64,000 nucleotides of DNA, from the NCBI RefSeq assembly GCF_021117365.1, contig NZ_CP088262.1:2251001-2315000 (forward strand). Reading direction: 5' to 3'. This document shows, in pieces, positions 1 to 10,488 of this stretch. The notes under the pieces are model-generated. The model was not told the origin of the DNA. It ran no database searches and worked only from the letters and a program-made list of their open reading frames with translations. The position numbers were made by a program, and so were the translations under genes. The stretch's first letter is position 1, and the number at the start of each line of letters is the position of its first letter. This stretch comes from Nocardioides sp. cx-173 (GTDB lineage Bacteria > Actinomycetota > Actinomycetes > Propionibacteriales > Nocardioidaceae).

Positions 1-30
1 GACGACGATGATGACGAGGATCTTGATCAT
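1..30 (-). CDS. N-terminus of an unknown membrane-anchored protein (partial)
   Basis: An ATG at position 30 reading leftward encodes MIKILVIIVV and runs off the window edge. The hydrophobic start looks like the beginning of a transmembrane segment or signal anchor. A GGAG Shine-Dalgarno lies about 7 bases upstream, in the 38-41 region, which is why I accept so short a fragment. The protein cannot be identified from ten residues. It is not Dop, which follows mpa in mycobacteria, because Dop starts with a soluble glutamine-synthetase-like fold. Confidence 0.5.
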   Translation of the reverse strand, partial: MIKILVIIVV

Positions 31-324
31 GGGTGGCTCCGGGGGTGCGGGCCGTCCGCGGTGGACGACGCAGAAGCCATGAGTAGCACACCGCGGGCCG
101 CACCGGTCCGCTCCGACGCGCCGGTGGGGCCGTCGAGATGAGGTGTCGAAGGAGGGTGTGGTCCCCAGTCTCGTGGAGGCGTCGCTGCGCGGGGAGGAGC
201 ATAGGCCCCGCCGCGACCGTGCCGGTGCCGACTCGAACGGCGTGGTGCCCCGAACTGGGCTTCGGCAGTGGTCTCAACCTGGCTCCCTGCCTCCGTACGC
301 GCTGAGCGGGGGCTGTTCCCTCTT
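31..324. other. Intergenic stretch without a recognisable gene
   Basis: Between the leftward gene starting at 30 and the first repeat element I see no coding region with actinobacterial codon bias on either strand. Open frames here have no ribosome-binding site and run through the neighbouring repeats. The stretch must hold the promoter of the leftward gene, but no clear -10/-35 pair stands out. Confidence 0.5.
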
Positions 325-387
325 CGTGGTTTGGTCACAAACCGCACATCTCGGCTGCGTTCGCCCACGGTTTGTGACCAAACCACG
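325..387. repeat. Paired-hairpin 41-bp element, copy 1
   Basis: Left core GGTTTGGTCACAAACC at 328-343 and its reverse complement at 369-384, 41 bp start to start. Outer arms CGTGG and CCACG match. The inner right arm is ACGG rather than GCGG. This is the distal member of a tandem pair downstream of mpa; the 35 bp between the two copies carry nothing recognisable. Confidence 0.9.
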
Positions 388-422
388 GCAACCTGCAGAC
401 ACCGAGCCCTGATGCATCCGTT

Positions 423-483
423 GTGGTTTGGTCACAAAGCGCAGGCAGCGCCGGCCGATGCCTGCGGTTTGTGACCAAACCAC
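423..483. repeat. Paired-hairpin 41-bp element, copy 2
   Basis: Left core at 425-440 and right core at 466-481, again 41 bp apart. The left core has one substitution (CAAAGC for CAAACC) that weakens the small left hairpin. The outer arms GTGG/CCAC and the spacer ends GGC/GCC remain complementary, so the long-range stem survives. It ends 17 bp from the mpa stop codon. Confidence 0.9.
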
Positions 484-499
484 GCGCAGATGGGCCGGG

Positions 500-2257
500 C
501 TACAGGTACTGCCCGGTGTTGGCGACGGTGTCGATGGAACGTCCGGGCTCGGTGCCCTGCTTGCCGGTGACGAGGGTGCGGATGAAGACGATCCGCTCGC
601 CCTTCTTGCCGGAGATGCGGGCCCAGTCGTCGGGGTTGGTGGTGTTGGGGAGGTCCTCGTTCTCCTTGAACTCGTCGACGCACGCCTGCAGCAGGTGCGA
701 GACGCGCAGACCGCGCTGCTGGTGGTCGAGGAGGTCCTTGATCGCCATCTTCTTGGCCCGGTCAACGATGTTCTGGATCATGGCGCCGGAGTTGAAGTCC
801 TTGAAGTACAGGACCTCCTTGTCGCCGTTGGCATAGGTGACCTCGAGGAACCGGTTCTCCTCGGTCTCGGTGTACATCCGCTCCACCGTGGCCCGGATCA
901 TCCCCGCGACGCAGGCGTTCCGGTTGCCGCCGAACTCCTCCAGGTCATCCGCATGCAGCGGCAGGCTGGGGGTGAGGTACTTCGAGAAGATGTCGCGGGC
1001 GGCCTCGGCGTCGGGGCGCTCGATCTTGATCTTCACGTCCAGCCGGCCCGGTCGCAGGATCGCCGGATCGATCATGTCCTCGCGGTTGGACGCCCCGATG
1101 ACCAGCACGTTCTCGAGTAGTTCGACACCGTCGATCTCACTGAGCAGCTGCGGCACGATCGTGTTCTCGACGTCGGAGGAGACGCCGGAGCCACGGGTGC
1201 GGAAGAGCGAGTCCATCTCGTCGAAGAAGACGATGACGGGGGTGCCTTCGCTGGCCTTCTCCCGCGCACGCTGGAACACCAGGCGGATGTGACGCTCGGT
1301 CTCGCCGACGTACTTGTTGAGAAGCTCGGGGCCCTTGATGTTGAGGAAGTACGACTTCCCCTCCTGGCCGGTCTTGGCCGCCACCTTCTTGGCCAGCGAG
1401 TTGGCCACGGCCTTGGCGATGAGCGTCTTGCCGCAGCCCGGAGGCCCGTAAAGCAGAACCCCCTTGGGCGGCTTCAACTCGTGCTCGAGGAACAGCTCGG
1501 GGTGCAGGTAGGGCAGCTCCACGGCGTCGCGGATCTGCTCGATCTGACCGAACAGGCCTCCGATGGACTCGTAGTCGATGTCCGGCACCTCTTCGAGGAC
1601 GAGCTCCTCGACCTCGGACTTCGGTACCTTCTCGTAGACGTAGCCCGCGCGCGAGTCGAGCAGAAGCGAGTCGCCGGCCCGGATCGTGTCGCTGAGCAGC
1701 GGCTGCGCCAGGCGTACGACGCGCTCCTCGTCGGCGTTGGCGATCACCAGGGCGCGTTCGCCGTCGGCGAGCAGCTCCTTGAACATCACCACCTCGCCGA
1801 CCTCTTCGTAGTCGAAGGCGGCGACGACGTTCAGGGCCTCGTTGAGCATGACCTCCTGGCCGCGACGCAGGTCATCGAGCTGCACCGACGGGCTGACGTT
1901 GACCCGCAGCTTGCGCCCGCCGGTGAAGACGTCCACGGAGTCGTCCTCGTTGCGAGCCAGGAAGGTGCCGAAGCCCGCGGGCGGCTGGGCGAGCCGGTCG
2001 ACCTCTTCCTTCAGCTTCATGATCTGGTCGCGCGCCTCGCGCAGCGTCTCCGCGAGGCGCTCGTTCTGAGACGTGACCGCCGACAGCGAGCGCTGGGCGT
2101 CTGCCAGCCGCATCTCCACCCCATGCGAGTGCGTCGGCACCTCGTTGAGCCGGCGGCGCAGGTCGGTCACCTCGGACTCGAGGAAGCGCACCTGGCTCTC
2201 GAGCTCGTCGGGACTCCGCCCGCTACCGCTGCTGGACACACCATCTGACATCGACAT
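500..2257 (-). CDS. mpa: Proteasome-associated AAA ATPase (Mpa/ARC)
   Basis: Hexameric AAA+ unfoldase that recognises pupylated proteins and feeds them to the 20S proteasome. The 585-residue protein has an N-terminal coiled coil (about residues 15-80) that in this family binds Pup, an interdomain OB region (about 90-225), Walker A GPPGCGKT at 271-278 and Walker B FFDEMDS near 340. It ends in GQYL, the C-terminal motif that docks the ATPase on the proteasome alpha ring, so it looks functional. I chose the ATG at 2257 because AGGAGG lies 8 bases upstream; a GTG at 2266 sits inside that Shine-Dalgarno. No pup, dop or prcBA is visible; those genes must lie elsewhere. A repeat separates mpa from the upstream amidotransferase, so it is probably transcribed on its own. 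Confidence 0.97.
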   Translation of the reverse strand: MSMSDGVSSSGSGRSPDELESQVRFLESEVTDLRRRLNEVPTHSHGVEMRLADAQRSLSAVTSQNERLAETLREARDQIMKLKEEVDRLAQPPAGFGTFLARNEDDSVDVFTGGRKLRVNVSPSVQLDDLRRGQEVMLNEALNVVAAFDYEEVGEVVMFKELLADGERALVIANADEERVVRLAQPLLSDTIRAGDSLLLDSRAGYVYEKVPKSEVEELVLEEVPDIDYESIGGLFGQIEQIRDAVELPYLHPELFLEHELKPPKGVLLYGPPGCGKTLIAKAVANSLAKKVAAKTGQEGKSYFLNIKGPELLNKYVGETERHIRLVFQRAREKASEGTPVIVFFDEMDSLFRTRGSGVSSDVENTIVPQLLSEIDGVELLENVLVIGASNREDMIDPAILRPGRLDVKIKIERPDAEAARDIFSKYLTPSLPLHADDLEEFGGNRNACVAGMIRATVERMYTETEENRFLEVTYANGDKEVLYFKDFNSGAMIQNIVDRAKKMAIKDLLDHQQRGLRVSHLLQACVDEFKENEDLPNTTNPDDWARISGKKGERIVFIRTLVTGKQGTEPGRSIDTVANTGQYL

Positions 2258-2362
2258 GAGGCCCACCTCCTGTACGTGCGACCCTACCCGGGCATCACAC
2301 CAACGGAAGTCTGTGAGCCACGGTGTTGGTCACGATTTGGGACAGGGTCGGTCACCGGACGT

Positions 2363-2429
2363 CCCGTGGTTTGGTCACAAACCGCACGTCGGCGGGCCTG
2401 CGCTTTGCGGTTTGTGACCAAACCACGGG
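2363..2429. repeat. Paired-hairpin 41-bp element, copy 3
   Basis: Left core at 2368-2383 and right core at 2409-2424, 41 bp apart. The outer arms extend to CCCGTGG and CCACGGG, the longest perfect outer stem with copy 6. It lies 23 bp after the amidotransferase stop and about 100 bp before the mpa start, between two genes in the same direction, so convergent transcription is not required. Confidence 0.9.
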
Positions 2430-2452
2430 TGGACGGCGTCCGCCCGCGGGGG

Positions 2453-3184
2453 TCAGCGGGCGTAACGGCGGGCGAAGTTGCGCAGGAGGGTGCCGGGATG
2501 GGTGACGGCGACGGCGCGGGCGGTGTCGCGCAGGCGGTCGGCGTCGGCGGGGTCGAAGTAGCCGTGCGTCGCGTAGACCGAGATCCGGGTCAGCAGGCCG
2601 GGCAGGTCGAGCTCGGGGTGGAACTGGGTGGCGTAGACGTGCTCACCCACCCGGAAGGCCTGGACCGGGCACGCCGCGGCCGTCGCCAACAGCGTGGCGT
2701 GGGCGGGCAGCAGCGAGATCGCCTCCTTGTGACCGCCGTACGCCGTGAAGGAGCGCGGGACGTCGGCGAACAGCGGGTCCGCGAGGCCGGCGTCCGTGAG
2801 CGTCACCGACAGGGGGCCCACGGGCTCGGGGTGGCTGGTGTCGACCACCCCGCCCTGGTGGGTGCCCAGCGTACCGATCCCGTAGCAGGCGCCCAGGAAG
2901 GGGAAGTCGGCCGCGACCACCCTGTCGAGCAGCGCCCCCAGGTCGGCCTCTGCGTGCCGCTGGGCCGCCGACTTGACCCGCTCGGGGTCCGACACGGTGA
3001 ACGCGCCGCCGCCGAGCAGGATCCCGGACCAGTCCTCGAGCACCACGTCCCCCAGGGGGCCGGAAGCCAGGGATCGGGTGTGCAGCTCAGCAGGCGAGAC
3101 CTCCAGGAAGCGGCAGAACGCGTCGTACTCCTCCCGTGCCGCCGCCTCCTCGGCGCGGATGGAGAGCAGCAGGAACGGTCTCAC
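2453..3184 (-). CDS. Class I glutamine amidotransferase domain protein
   Basis: A 243-residue stand-alone GATase1 protein that probably hydrolyses glutamine or a gamma-glutamyl amide. The nucleophile Cys100 lies in GACYGIG and the His/Glu pair in FHPE near residues 188-191, so the triad is intact. There is no synthetase domain. Relatives are often annotated as GMP synthase-like, but nothing here shows that activity. The start is GTG at 3184, overlapping the trmI stop as GTGA, which implies translational coupling with trmI. A paired-hairpin repeat follows its stop codon. Confidence 0.88.
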   Translation of the reverse strand: MRPFLLLSIRAEEAAAREEYDAFCRFLEVSPAELHTRSLASGPLGDVVLEDWSGILLGGGAFTVSDPERVKSAAQRHAEADLGALLDRVVAADFPFLGACYGIGTLGTHQGGVVDTSHPEPVGPLSVTLTDAGLADPLFADVPRSFTAYGGHKEAISLLPAHATLLATAAACPVQAFRVGEHVYATQFHPELDLPGLLTRISVYATHGYFDPADADRLRDTARAVAVTHPGTLLRNFARRYAR

Positions 3185-4185
3185 TCGCCCCCAGCCTCCC
3201 CGACCGCCTCCCCGGCCTCCCCGACCGCCTCGCCGGACCCGTCCTCGACGACCTCGGCGCGCGGCCCGGTGTAGTCGGGACCGTAGGCGCCCGGGGCGGG
3301 ACGGCGGCGCTTGAGCGGAGCCCTCTGGCCGGGCGCCATGCGACGAGCGGTCACCAGGAAAGCCGTGTGCCCGATCATCTTGTGACCGGGACGTACGGCG
3401 AGCCCCTCGACGTGCCAGTCGCGCACCAGCGACTCCCACGCCTGCGGCTCGGTGAAGCCGCCGTGCAGCCGCACCGTCTCCATGAAGCGCGACAGCTGGG
3501 TGGTGGTGGCGACGTACGCGCACACGATCCCACCGGGCCGCAGCGCGTCGGCGGTGGCGTCGAGGCACTCCCACGGCGCGAGCATGTCGAGGATGACCCG
3601 GTCGTAGCGCTCGCCGCTCGCCGGCAGCTCCTCGGCGAGGTCGCCCAGCCGCAGCGACCAGGCCGGGTGGGTCTCGCCGTCGGGCGCGCCGAAGAACTGG
3701 GTCACGTTCTTGCGCGCGACCTCGGCGAACTCCTCACGACGTTCGTAGGACGTCACCCGCCCGAACGGGCCGACCGCCCGCAGCAGCGAGCAGGTGAGGG
3801 CACCGGAGCCGACCCCGGCCTCCACCACGTCGGCTCCGGGGAAGATGTCGGCCATCGCCACGATCTGGGCGGCGTCCTTGGGGTACACGACCGCGGCCCC
3901 ACGAGGCATCGACACCACGAACTCCGAGAGCAGCGGCCGGAAGACGAGGTACTCGCCACCCGACGTCGAGGTGATCGTGAAGCCCTCCTCGCGCCCGATC
4001 AGGTCGTCGTGGGACATCCCGCCGCGGTTGGTGTGGAAGGTCTTGCCGGCCTCGAGGCAGATGTTGTGCTTGCGCCCCTTGGCGTCGACGAGCCGCACCC
4101 ACTCGCCCTCGCGCAGGGGCCCGCGGTGGACTCCCGACCAGGCCTGGGGGGCAACATCGTCGTCGTGCGGTTGGGTCGAGGACAC
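3181..4185 (-). CDS. trmI: tRNA (adenine-58-N1)-methyltransferase TrmI
   Basis: SAM-dependent enzyme making m1A58 in the tRNA T-loop. The 334-residue protein has the N-terminal beta domain of the family, the SAM-binding motif VVEAGVGSGALT around residue 120 and the following Rossmann methyltransferase. The C-terminus is a low-complexity tail of GEAVGEAGEA repeats not needed for the fold. Translation starts at GTG 4185 with TAAGGT (4197-4192) six bases upstream, so the message from this promoter is probably leaderless. Orthologue by position and sequence of M. tuberculosis Rv2118c. It lies 26 bp downstream of the site-2 protease gene and overlaps the amidotransferase by 4 bp. Confidence 0.95.
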   Translation of the reverse strand: MSSTQPHDDDVAPQAWSGVHRGPLREGEWVRLVDAKGRKHNICLEAGKTFHTNRGGMSHDDLIGREEGFTITSTSGGEYLVFRPLLSEFVVSMPRGAAVVYPKDAAQIVAMADIFPGADVVEAGVGSGALTCSLLRAVGPFGRVTSYERREEFAEVARKNVTQFFGAPDGETHPAWSLRLGDLAEELPASGERYDRVILDMLAPWECLDATADALRPGGIVCAYVATTTQLSRFMETVRLHGGFTEPQAWESLVRDWHVEGLAVRPGHKMIGHTAFLVTARRMAPGQRAPLKRRRPAPGAYGPDYTGPRAEVVEDGSGEAVGEAGEAVGEAGGE

Positions 4186-4211
4186 CGCGGAACCTTACTG
4201 GGGGCAGGCGC

Positions 4212-5345
4212 TCACTGGCGAAACGCTCGGTCGACGTCGGCGGTGGACAGCACGCCGTACACGCTCCCGTCCTCCTCGACGAGCACGTACTCCGCCGCGG
4301 GGGTCCGGTTGATCGCCATGACCAGCTCCTCGCCGTCGATGCCGACCGGGAGCCGCAGCCCCTCGTCGAGGGTGCGCGCGACGGTGGACACCGCGACCCA
4401 GGGACGCCGCTCCGGCGGCGTGGCCAGGAGCGCGGCCTCGTTGACCACGCCGACCGGTCGCCCCCCGGTGGTGACGGTGACGATGCTGCCCGCCTCCGCC
4501 TCCTGGGCGCGCCGCACCGCCTCGGCCAACGGCAGGTCGTCGGGCACGGCGAGGGTACGGCGGGCGAGGTCGCGGGCGCGCAGCTCGGGCAGTCGCGCAC
4601 GCAGCCGGGCCGAGGCCATCGCCGCGGTGGCTCCCGACCACAGGAAGGAGGCGATGACGATCGCGAGCACGAAGTCGATGACGTCGGGGGGCCGCCCCAG
4701 TGCCTGCTCCTGGAAGAGCGGCCACAGCAGGACCAACCCGGCCGTGATCCGGCCGCCCCAGCCTGCCGCGAGGGTGCCGCGGTGCACGTTTCCGGTGACG
4801 CGCCACACGGCGGCCTTGAGCACCCGGCCTCCGTCCAGCGGCAGTCCCGGCACCAGGTTGAGGACCCCGACGAGCAGGTTCGCGCCGGCGAGGCCCTGCA
4901 CGGCCATCAGCAGCAGGCCATCGGGGGTGACGAACCACAGGCCCACCCCGACGGCGCCGACCGCCAGCGAGGTCAACGGCCCCACGACGGCGATCCAGAA
5001 CTCCTGGCGCGGCGTGCGGGCCTCGCCCTCGATCGAGGTCATCCCGCCGAGGAAGTGCAGCGTGATCGACTGCACCGCGAAGCCGTAGCGCCGCGCCATG
5101 AGCGCGTGCGAGGCCTCGTGGAGCAGGACCGACCCGTAGAGGATCACCGCGAACGCGAGGCCGGCGACGTACTTCCCGGCGCCCAGGCCTGGTTGCACCA
5201 CCTCGACCTGCGGGGCCATCAGGACGGCGATCAGCCCGGCAATGAGGAACCACGACGAGGACACGAGGACCTCGCTGCCCGCGATCGTGCCCAGCTTGAA
5301 GGTCCCGGGGGGCCGGGGAGCAGGGCGCGGGACGGGGTCGGACAC
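4212..5345 (-). CDS. Site-2 protease family (M50) intramembrane metalloprotease with CBS domains
   Basis: A 377-residue polytopic membrane protease. The zinc motif HEASH is at about residues 76-80 in the second hydrophobic segment, and the third ligand motif LPLDGG lies near 165-170. Six or so membrane segments precede a cytoplasmic CBS pair (about 245-375), the layout of the Rip3-type family, where CBS domains sense nucleotides. Substrates are unknown; relatives clip anti-sigma factors or other membrane proteins. GTG at 5345 is preceded by TAGGTT (5357-5352) and six bases, consistent with a leaderless start. Divergent from the RecB-like gene across 99 bp. Confidence 0.93.
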   Translation of the reverse strand: MSDPVPRPAPRPPGTFKLGTIAGSEVLVSSSWFLIAGLIAVLMAPQVEVVQPGLGAGKYVAGLAFAVILYGSVLLHEASHALMARRYGFAVQSITLHFLGGMTSIEGEARTPRQEFWIAVVGPLTSLAVGAVGVGLWFVTPDGLLLMAVQGLAGANLLVGVLNLVPGLPLDGGRVLKAAVWRVTGNVHRGTLAAGWGGRITAGLVLLWPLFQEQALGRPPDVIDFVLAIVIASFLWSGATAAMASARLRARLPELRARDLARRTLAVPDDLPLAEAVRRAQEAEAGSIVTVTTGGRPVGVVNEAALLATPPERRPWVAVSTVARTLDEGLRLPVGIDGEELVMAINRTPAAEYVLVEEDGSVYGVLSTADVDRAFRQ

Positions 5346-5444
5346 ACCTCGAACCTAGCCGACCCGCGTTCGCCGTCAGCGTGCGGCGTCGCCCTCCCGC
5401 GGGCTGTCGGCGACCTCGCCTAAGGTCGAGGGCGTGAGGTCACG

Positions 5445-6328
5445 ATGACGGTCCATCAAGCGGCGGACGCCTCCCCGGCGCAGCGGGTCTCGACCCCCGT
5501 GGACGGGGTGGAGGTGCTCGGCGCGCTCTCCCCCAGCCGCGCCGGCGACTTCCTGACCTGCCCCCTGCTCTACCGCTACCGCACCATCGACCGGCTCCCC
5601 GAGCCCTACTCGGCCGACGCCGTGCGCGGCACGGTGGTCCATCGAGTCCTGGAGAACCTCTTCGACCTGCCGGCGCTCGAGCGCACCCCGGAGCGCGCGC
5701 GCGGACTGCTCATGCCGGCCTGGGACGAGCTGCTCGACGCCGAGCCCGGCGTGGCCGAGATGTTCGGCACCGAGGGCCCCGACGTCGCCGCCTGGCTGAC
5801 CTCGTGCCGCACCGTCCTCGACCGCTACTTCTCCCTCGAGGACCCCCAGCGCCTCGAGCCCGCCGAGCGCGAGCTGTACGTCGAGGCGCTGCTCGACTCC
5901 AAGCTGCTGCTGCGCGGCTTCGTGGACCGCATCGACGTCGCCCCCGACGGCGCGATCCGGGTGGTCGACTACAAGACAGGGCGCTCGCCGACCGAGGACT
6001 TCGAGGCCAAGGCCCTGTTCCAGATGAGGTTCTACGCCCTCGTCATCTGGCGCACCCGCGGCGTGGTGCCGGCGATGCTGCAGCTGATCTATCTCGGCAA
6101 CGGCGAGATCCTGCGCTACGTCCCCGACGAGCGCGACCTGCTCGCCACCGAGCGCAAGGTCGAGGCGGTGTGGCAGGCGATCCGCCACGCCACCGCTACC
6201 CGCGACTGGCAGCCGCGCCGCAGCCGGCTGTGTGACTGGTGCGCGCACCAGGCCATCTGCCCGGAGTGGGGCGGCACTCCCCCACCGCTCACCCCCGATG
6301 AGGGCCGCGACCCCGCCCAGGACGCGCG

Positions 6329-6332
<4 letters not shown>
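5445..6332 (+). CDS. RecB-family PD-(D/E)XK exonuclease with Cys cluster
   Basis: A 295-residue stand-alone nuclease domain resembling the C-terminal nuclease of RecB/AddB. It shows the AddB-like iron-sulfur pattern: one cysteine near the start (FLTCPLLYRY) and three near the end (CDWCAHQAICP), plus the catalytic VVDYKTG motif around residue 170. No helicase domain is attached. ATG 5445 has GAGG five bases upstream; a -10-like TAAGGT at 5421-5426 predicts a leader of only about ten bases. Its counterpart in M. tuberculosis is Rv2119, also next to trmI. The stop overlaps the convergent ABC gene by 4 bp. Confidence 0.9.
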
Positions 6333-7440
<1,108 letters not shown>

Positions 7441-7444
<4 letters not shown>

Positions 7445-8481
7445 CGCGTCTCACCTCTCGCCGGGCGGGATGGGTCCAAGGGGTTGTGGCACCGCACGTG
7501 GCGCACCCCCTCGTCGGTCAGCTCGGGTGTCTGCGTGGTGCACACCTCGAGGACGTTCTGGCAGCGCGGTGCGAACGCACAGCCCTGCGGCCACGGCAGG
7601 ACGTTGGTCGGCGAGCCGGGGATGGCCGTCAGCGGCTCCCCTCGCGGCGAGTCCAGCCGCGGGATGCTGCCGAGCAGGCCCCCGGTGTAGGGATGACGCG
7701 GCTCCTCGAAGAGCACGTCGCGGGTGGTCGACTCGACGATGCGGCCGGCGTACATCACGTTGACGCGGTCGCACAGGCCGGCGACGACGCCGAGGTCGTG
7801 GGTGATCATCAGCAGCGCCGCGCCGGTGTCGGCCACGAGCTCCTTGAGCACCTCGAGCACCTGGGCCTGGATCGTGACGTCGAGGGCCGTGGTCGGCTCG
7901 TCGGCGATCAGCAGCCGGGGCTGGCACGCCAACGCGATGGCGATCAGCACCCGCTGCCGCATCCCGCCCGAGAGCTGGTGGGGGTACTCCTTGAGCCGCC
8001 GCACGGGGTCGGGGATCCCGACCTTGCGCAGGAGGTCGCCGGCGCGGTCCCGGGCCTCCTTGCGGGAGACCTCGTTGTGGCGGCTGATCACCTCGGCGAT
8101 CTGGACCCCGACCGTGACCACCGGGTTCAGCGAGGTCATCGGGTCCTGGAAGACCATCGCGATGTCGCGCCCGCGCAGCTGGCTCATCTCGTTGCGCGAC
8201 AGCGACATCAGGTCGACGTCGCCGTAGCGGATCTCCCCCGACGTGCGCACGCCGCGCCGCGGGAGCAGTCCCATGATCGCGAGCGACGTCACGGACTTGC
8301 CGCTGCCCGACTCCCCCACCAGGCCGACGTGCTCGCCGGGCCGGATGTCGAAGGAGACCCCGTCCACGGCGCTGGTACGACGTTGTCCGCGCAGCCCGAA
8401 CTCCACCCGGAGGTCGCGCACGGTGAGCAGTGGCTGGCGGCCCGGGTGGGCGCTGACGGTGTCGTGCAGGGACATGGTCAT
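7441..8481 (-). CDS. Oligopeptide/dipeptide ABC transporter ATP-binding protein (DppD/OppD type)
   Basis: A 346-residue ATPase, fourth gene of the importer. It has Walker A GESGSGKS near residue 60, signature LSGGMRQR near 170, Walker B LLIADEP, and the C-terminal C-rich oligopeptide extension (GCAFAPRCQN, later CHNPL). ATG 8481 has AAGGTGA just upstream; a second ATG two codons in is possible. It starts 4 bp after the permease stop, so it is translationally linked in the operon. Confidence 0.95.
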
Positions 8482-8485
8482 GCCG

Positions 8486-9445
8486 TCACCTTCGAGTTCG
8501 GGGGTCGAGGGCCTCGCGCAGCGCTTCGCCGAAGAGCGTGAAGCCGAGTGCGGTGATGGCGATGGCGACGCCCGGGTAGATGGCGAGTCGCGGGTCCGCC
8601 TGGAAGCGGTCCTGCGCGGCGACCAGCATGCGGCCCCACTCCGCCACGGCCGGATCGGCCTCGCCCAGCCCGAGGAAGGACAGGGCGGCGACCTCGATGA
8701 TCGCCGTGGCGAGGTTGAGGGTGGCCTGGACGATCGTGGGCCCCAGCGAGTTGGGCAGGATGTGGCTCATCACGATGCGCCGCTTGCGCAGGCCCAGCGA
8801 CGAGGCGGCCAGCACGTAGTCCGAGCGGCCCTGAGACAGCATCGACCCGCGCAGCAGCCGCGCGAAGATCGGCACCTGCACGACGCCGATGGCGATCATG
8901 ATCGCGTAGGCGTTCTTGCCCAGGATCGCCGCGATGCTGACGGCCAGGAGCAGGCTCGGGATCGAGAGCATGATGTCGACCAGCCGCATGATGGCGGTGT
9001 CCACCCAGCGGCCGAACCGGCCGCCGACGCTGCCGAAGCCGCCGGCCAGAAGCCCGAGCGTCGCGCCCACGGCCAGGCCGATGGCGGTGGAGACGACGCC
9101 GTAGATGAGCGACTGCCGGGCCCCGTAGAGCATCTGGGTCCACATGTCCGAGCCGAAGGAGTCCAGGCCGAGGAAGTGCTCGTCGCTGGGGCCAGGCACC
9201 TTGCTGGGGGTGATCTGGCCGGCCCACTCCGGCGACGCCGGCTCGTAGGACGTCAGCAGCGGGGCGATGATCGCGATGACCACGAACGCCAGCACGATCA
9301 GGGCGCCGAGGATGGCCGAGGGGTTGCGGCGCAGCCGACGCATCGCCCCGCGCCACAGGCTCACCCCGTGCTCCTCCGGATCGCCGCCCGTGGCCGGGTC
9401 CAGGCTGGCCGGACCCGGCGCGGCCGGCATCAGCGGGATGCTCAT
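8486..9445 (-). CDS. Peptide ABC transporter permease (DppC/OppC type)
   Basis: A 319-residue inner-membrane permease with a cytoplasmic N-terminus, about six transmembrane helices, and the EAA-type coupling loop around residues 215-245 (SDYVLAASSLGLRKRRI). The N-terminal OppC region (RRLRRNPSAILG) precedes the first helix. It forms the heterodimeric channel with the gene upstream, whose stop overlaps this start as ATGA. Confidence 0.95.
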   Translation of the reverse strand: MSIPLMPAAPGPASLDPATGGDPEEHGVSLWRGAMRRLRRNPSAILGALIVLAFVVIAIIAPLLTSYEPASPEWAGQITPSKVPGPSDEHFLGLDSFGSDMWTQMLYGARQSLIYGVVSTAIGLAVGATLGLLAGGFGSVGGRFGRWVDTAIMRLVDIMLSIPSLLLAVSIAAILGKNAYAIMIAIGVVQVPIFARLLRGSMLSQGRSDYVLAASSLGLRKRRIVMSHILPNSLGPTIVQATLNLATAIIEVAALSFLGLGEADPAVAEWGRMLVAAQDRFQADPRLAIYPGVAIAITALGFTLFGEALREALDPRTRR

Positions 9446-10446
9446 GCGACCCTCAGCCTCGGGTCGATGACGCCGTAGAGCAGGTCGACGGCGAGGTTGA
9501 TCAGCGAGTAGATGATCGCGATGAAGATGATGTAGCCCTGCAGGACCGGGTAGTCACGGTTGGTGATCGCCAGGAACAGGTAGGACCCGATGCCGTTGAA
9601 GCTGAAGACGGTCTCGGTGAGCACCGCACCGGAGAACAGCAGCCCGGTCTGGAGGCCGATCGTGGTCGCCACCGGCAGCATCGCGTTGCGCAGGACGTGA
9701 CGGCGCGAGATGACGCTGCGGGCCAGGCCCTTGCTCTCGGCGGTGCGCACGTAGTCCTCCTGCATGACGTCGGCGACGGAGGCGCGGGTGATGCGCACGA
9801 TGATCGCCAGCGGGATGGTGCCCAGCGCGACGGCCGGCAGCGCCAGGTGGATCACGGCGTCCCACGAGGCGTCCCACTCCTGGGTCAGGAGGCCGTCGAG
9901 CACCGCGAAGCCGGTCACGTCGGTGGAGTCCATGCGCGGGTCCTGTCGCAGCGCGGTCGGGAACCAGCCCAGCCAGTCCGCGAAGACCAGCTTGAGCAGG
10001 ATCGCCAGGAAGAAGACCGGGGTCGTGACCCCGAGCAGGGAGCCGGAGACGACGAAGGTGTCGAGCAGGCGGCCCTGGTGGCGCGCGGCGAGGTAGCCGA
10101 GCGGGATGCCCAGGACCACGGCGAACAGCAAGGCCGCGAGAGCCAGCTCGATCGTCGCGGGGAAGCGGCTCAGGAAGCTGTCCAGGACCGGCTGGCCGGT
10201 CTGGATGGAGTTCAGGAAGTCGCCCTGCAGGAGGCTCTTGAGGTACGTCAGGTACTGCTGCAGCACCGGCTCGTCGAAGCCGTAGGCCTCGGTGACCCGA
10301 CGCAGGCTGTCCGCGTTTGCGCGCTCGCCGAGCAGCGCCCGGGCCGGGTCGCCCGGCAGGGCCCTCACCCACACGAAGAGGAGGATCGAGAGCCCTGCCA
10401 GGACGGGCACCATCTGCGCCAGGCGGCGGAGGGTGAGACGAAGCAT
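9442..10446 (-). CDS. Peptide ABC transporter permease (DppB/OppB type)
   Basis: A 334-residue permease beginning with the family-typical RRLAQMVPVLAGLSILLF helix, a large external loop, then five further helices with the EAA motif in EDYVRTAESKGL near residue 230. First of the membrane subunits, 42 bp after the binding-protein gene. That gap shows no strong terminator, so read-through from the binding-protein promoter is expected. Confidence 0.95.
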   Translation of the reverse strand: MLRLTLRRLAQMVPVLAGLSILLFVWVRALPGDPARALLGERANADSLRRVTEAYGFDEPVLQQYLTYLKSLLQGDFLNSIQTGQPVLDSFLSRFPATIELALAALLFAVVLGIPLGYLAARHQGRLLDTFVVSGSLLGVTTPVFFLAILLKLVFADWLGWFPTALRQDPRMDSTDVTGFAVLDGLLTQEWDASWDAVIHLALPAVALGTIPLAIIVRITRASVADVMQEDYVRTAESKGLARSVISRRHVLRNAMLPVATTIGLQTGLLFSGAVLTETVFSFNGIGSYLFLAITNRDYPVLQGYIIFIAIIYSLINLAVDLLYGVIDPRLRVA

Positions 10447-10488
10447 CTCCCTACCGCCGCCCGGACGCTGACGCCTGGTGGGACCCGA

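Noticed and set aside
325..483. Short peptides reading VWSQTA...FVTKPR or FGHKP...CGL that recur at each 41-bp element
   Set aside because: These are translations of the palindromic repeat in different frames, not genes; they have no start signals and their similarity comes only from the DNA repeat.
2363..2429. 41-bp elements as classical Rho-independent terminators
   Set aside because: None is followed by a T tract on either strand, and terminators do not need invariant 41-bp spacing. A terminator function is possible, but the standard class does not fit; compare the true one at 28878-28904.
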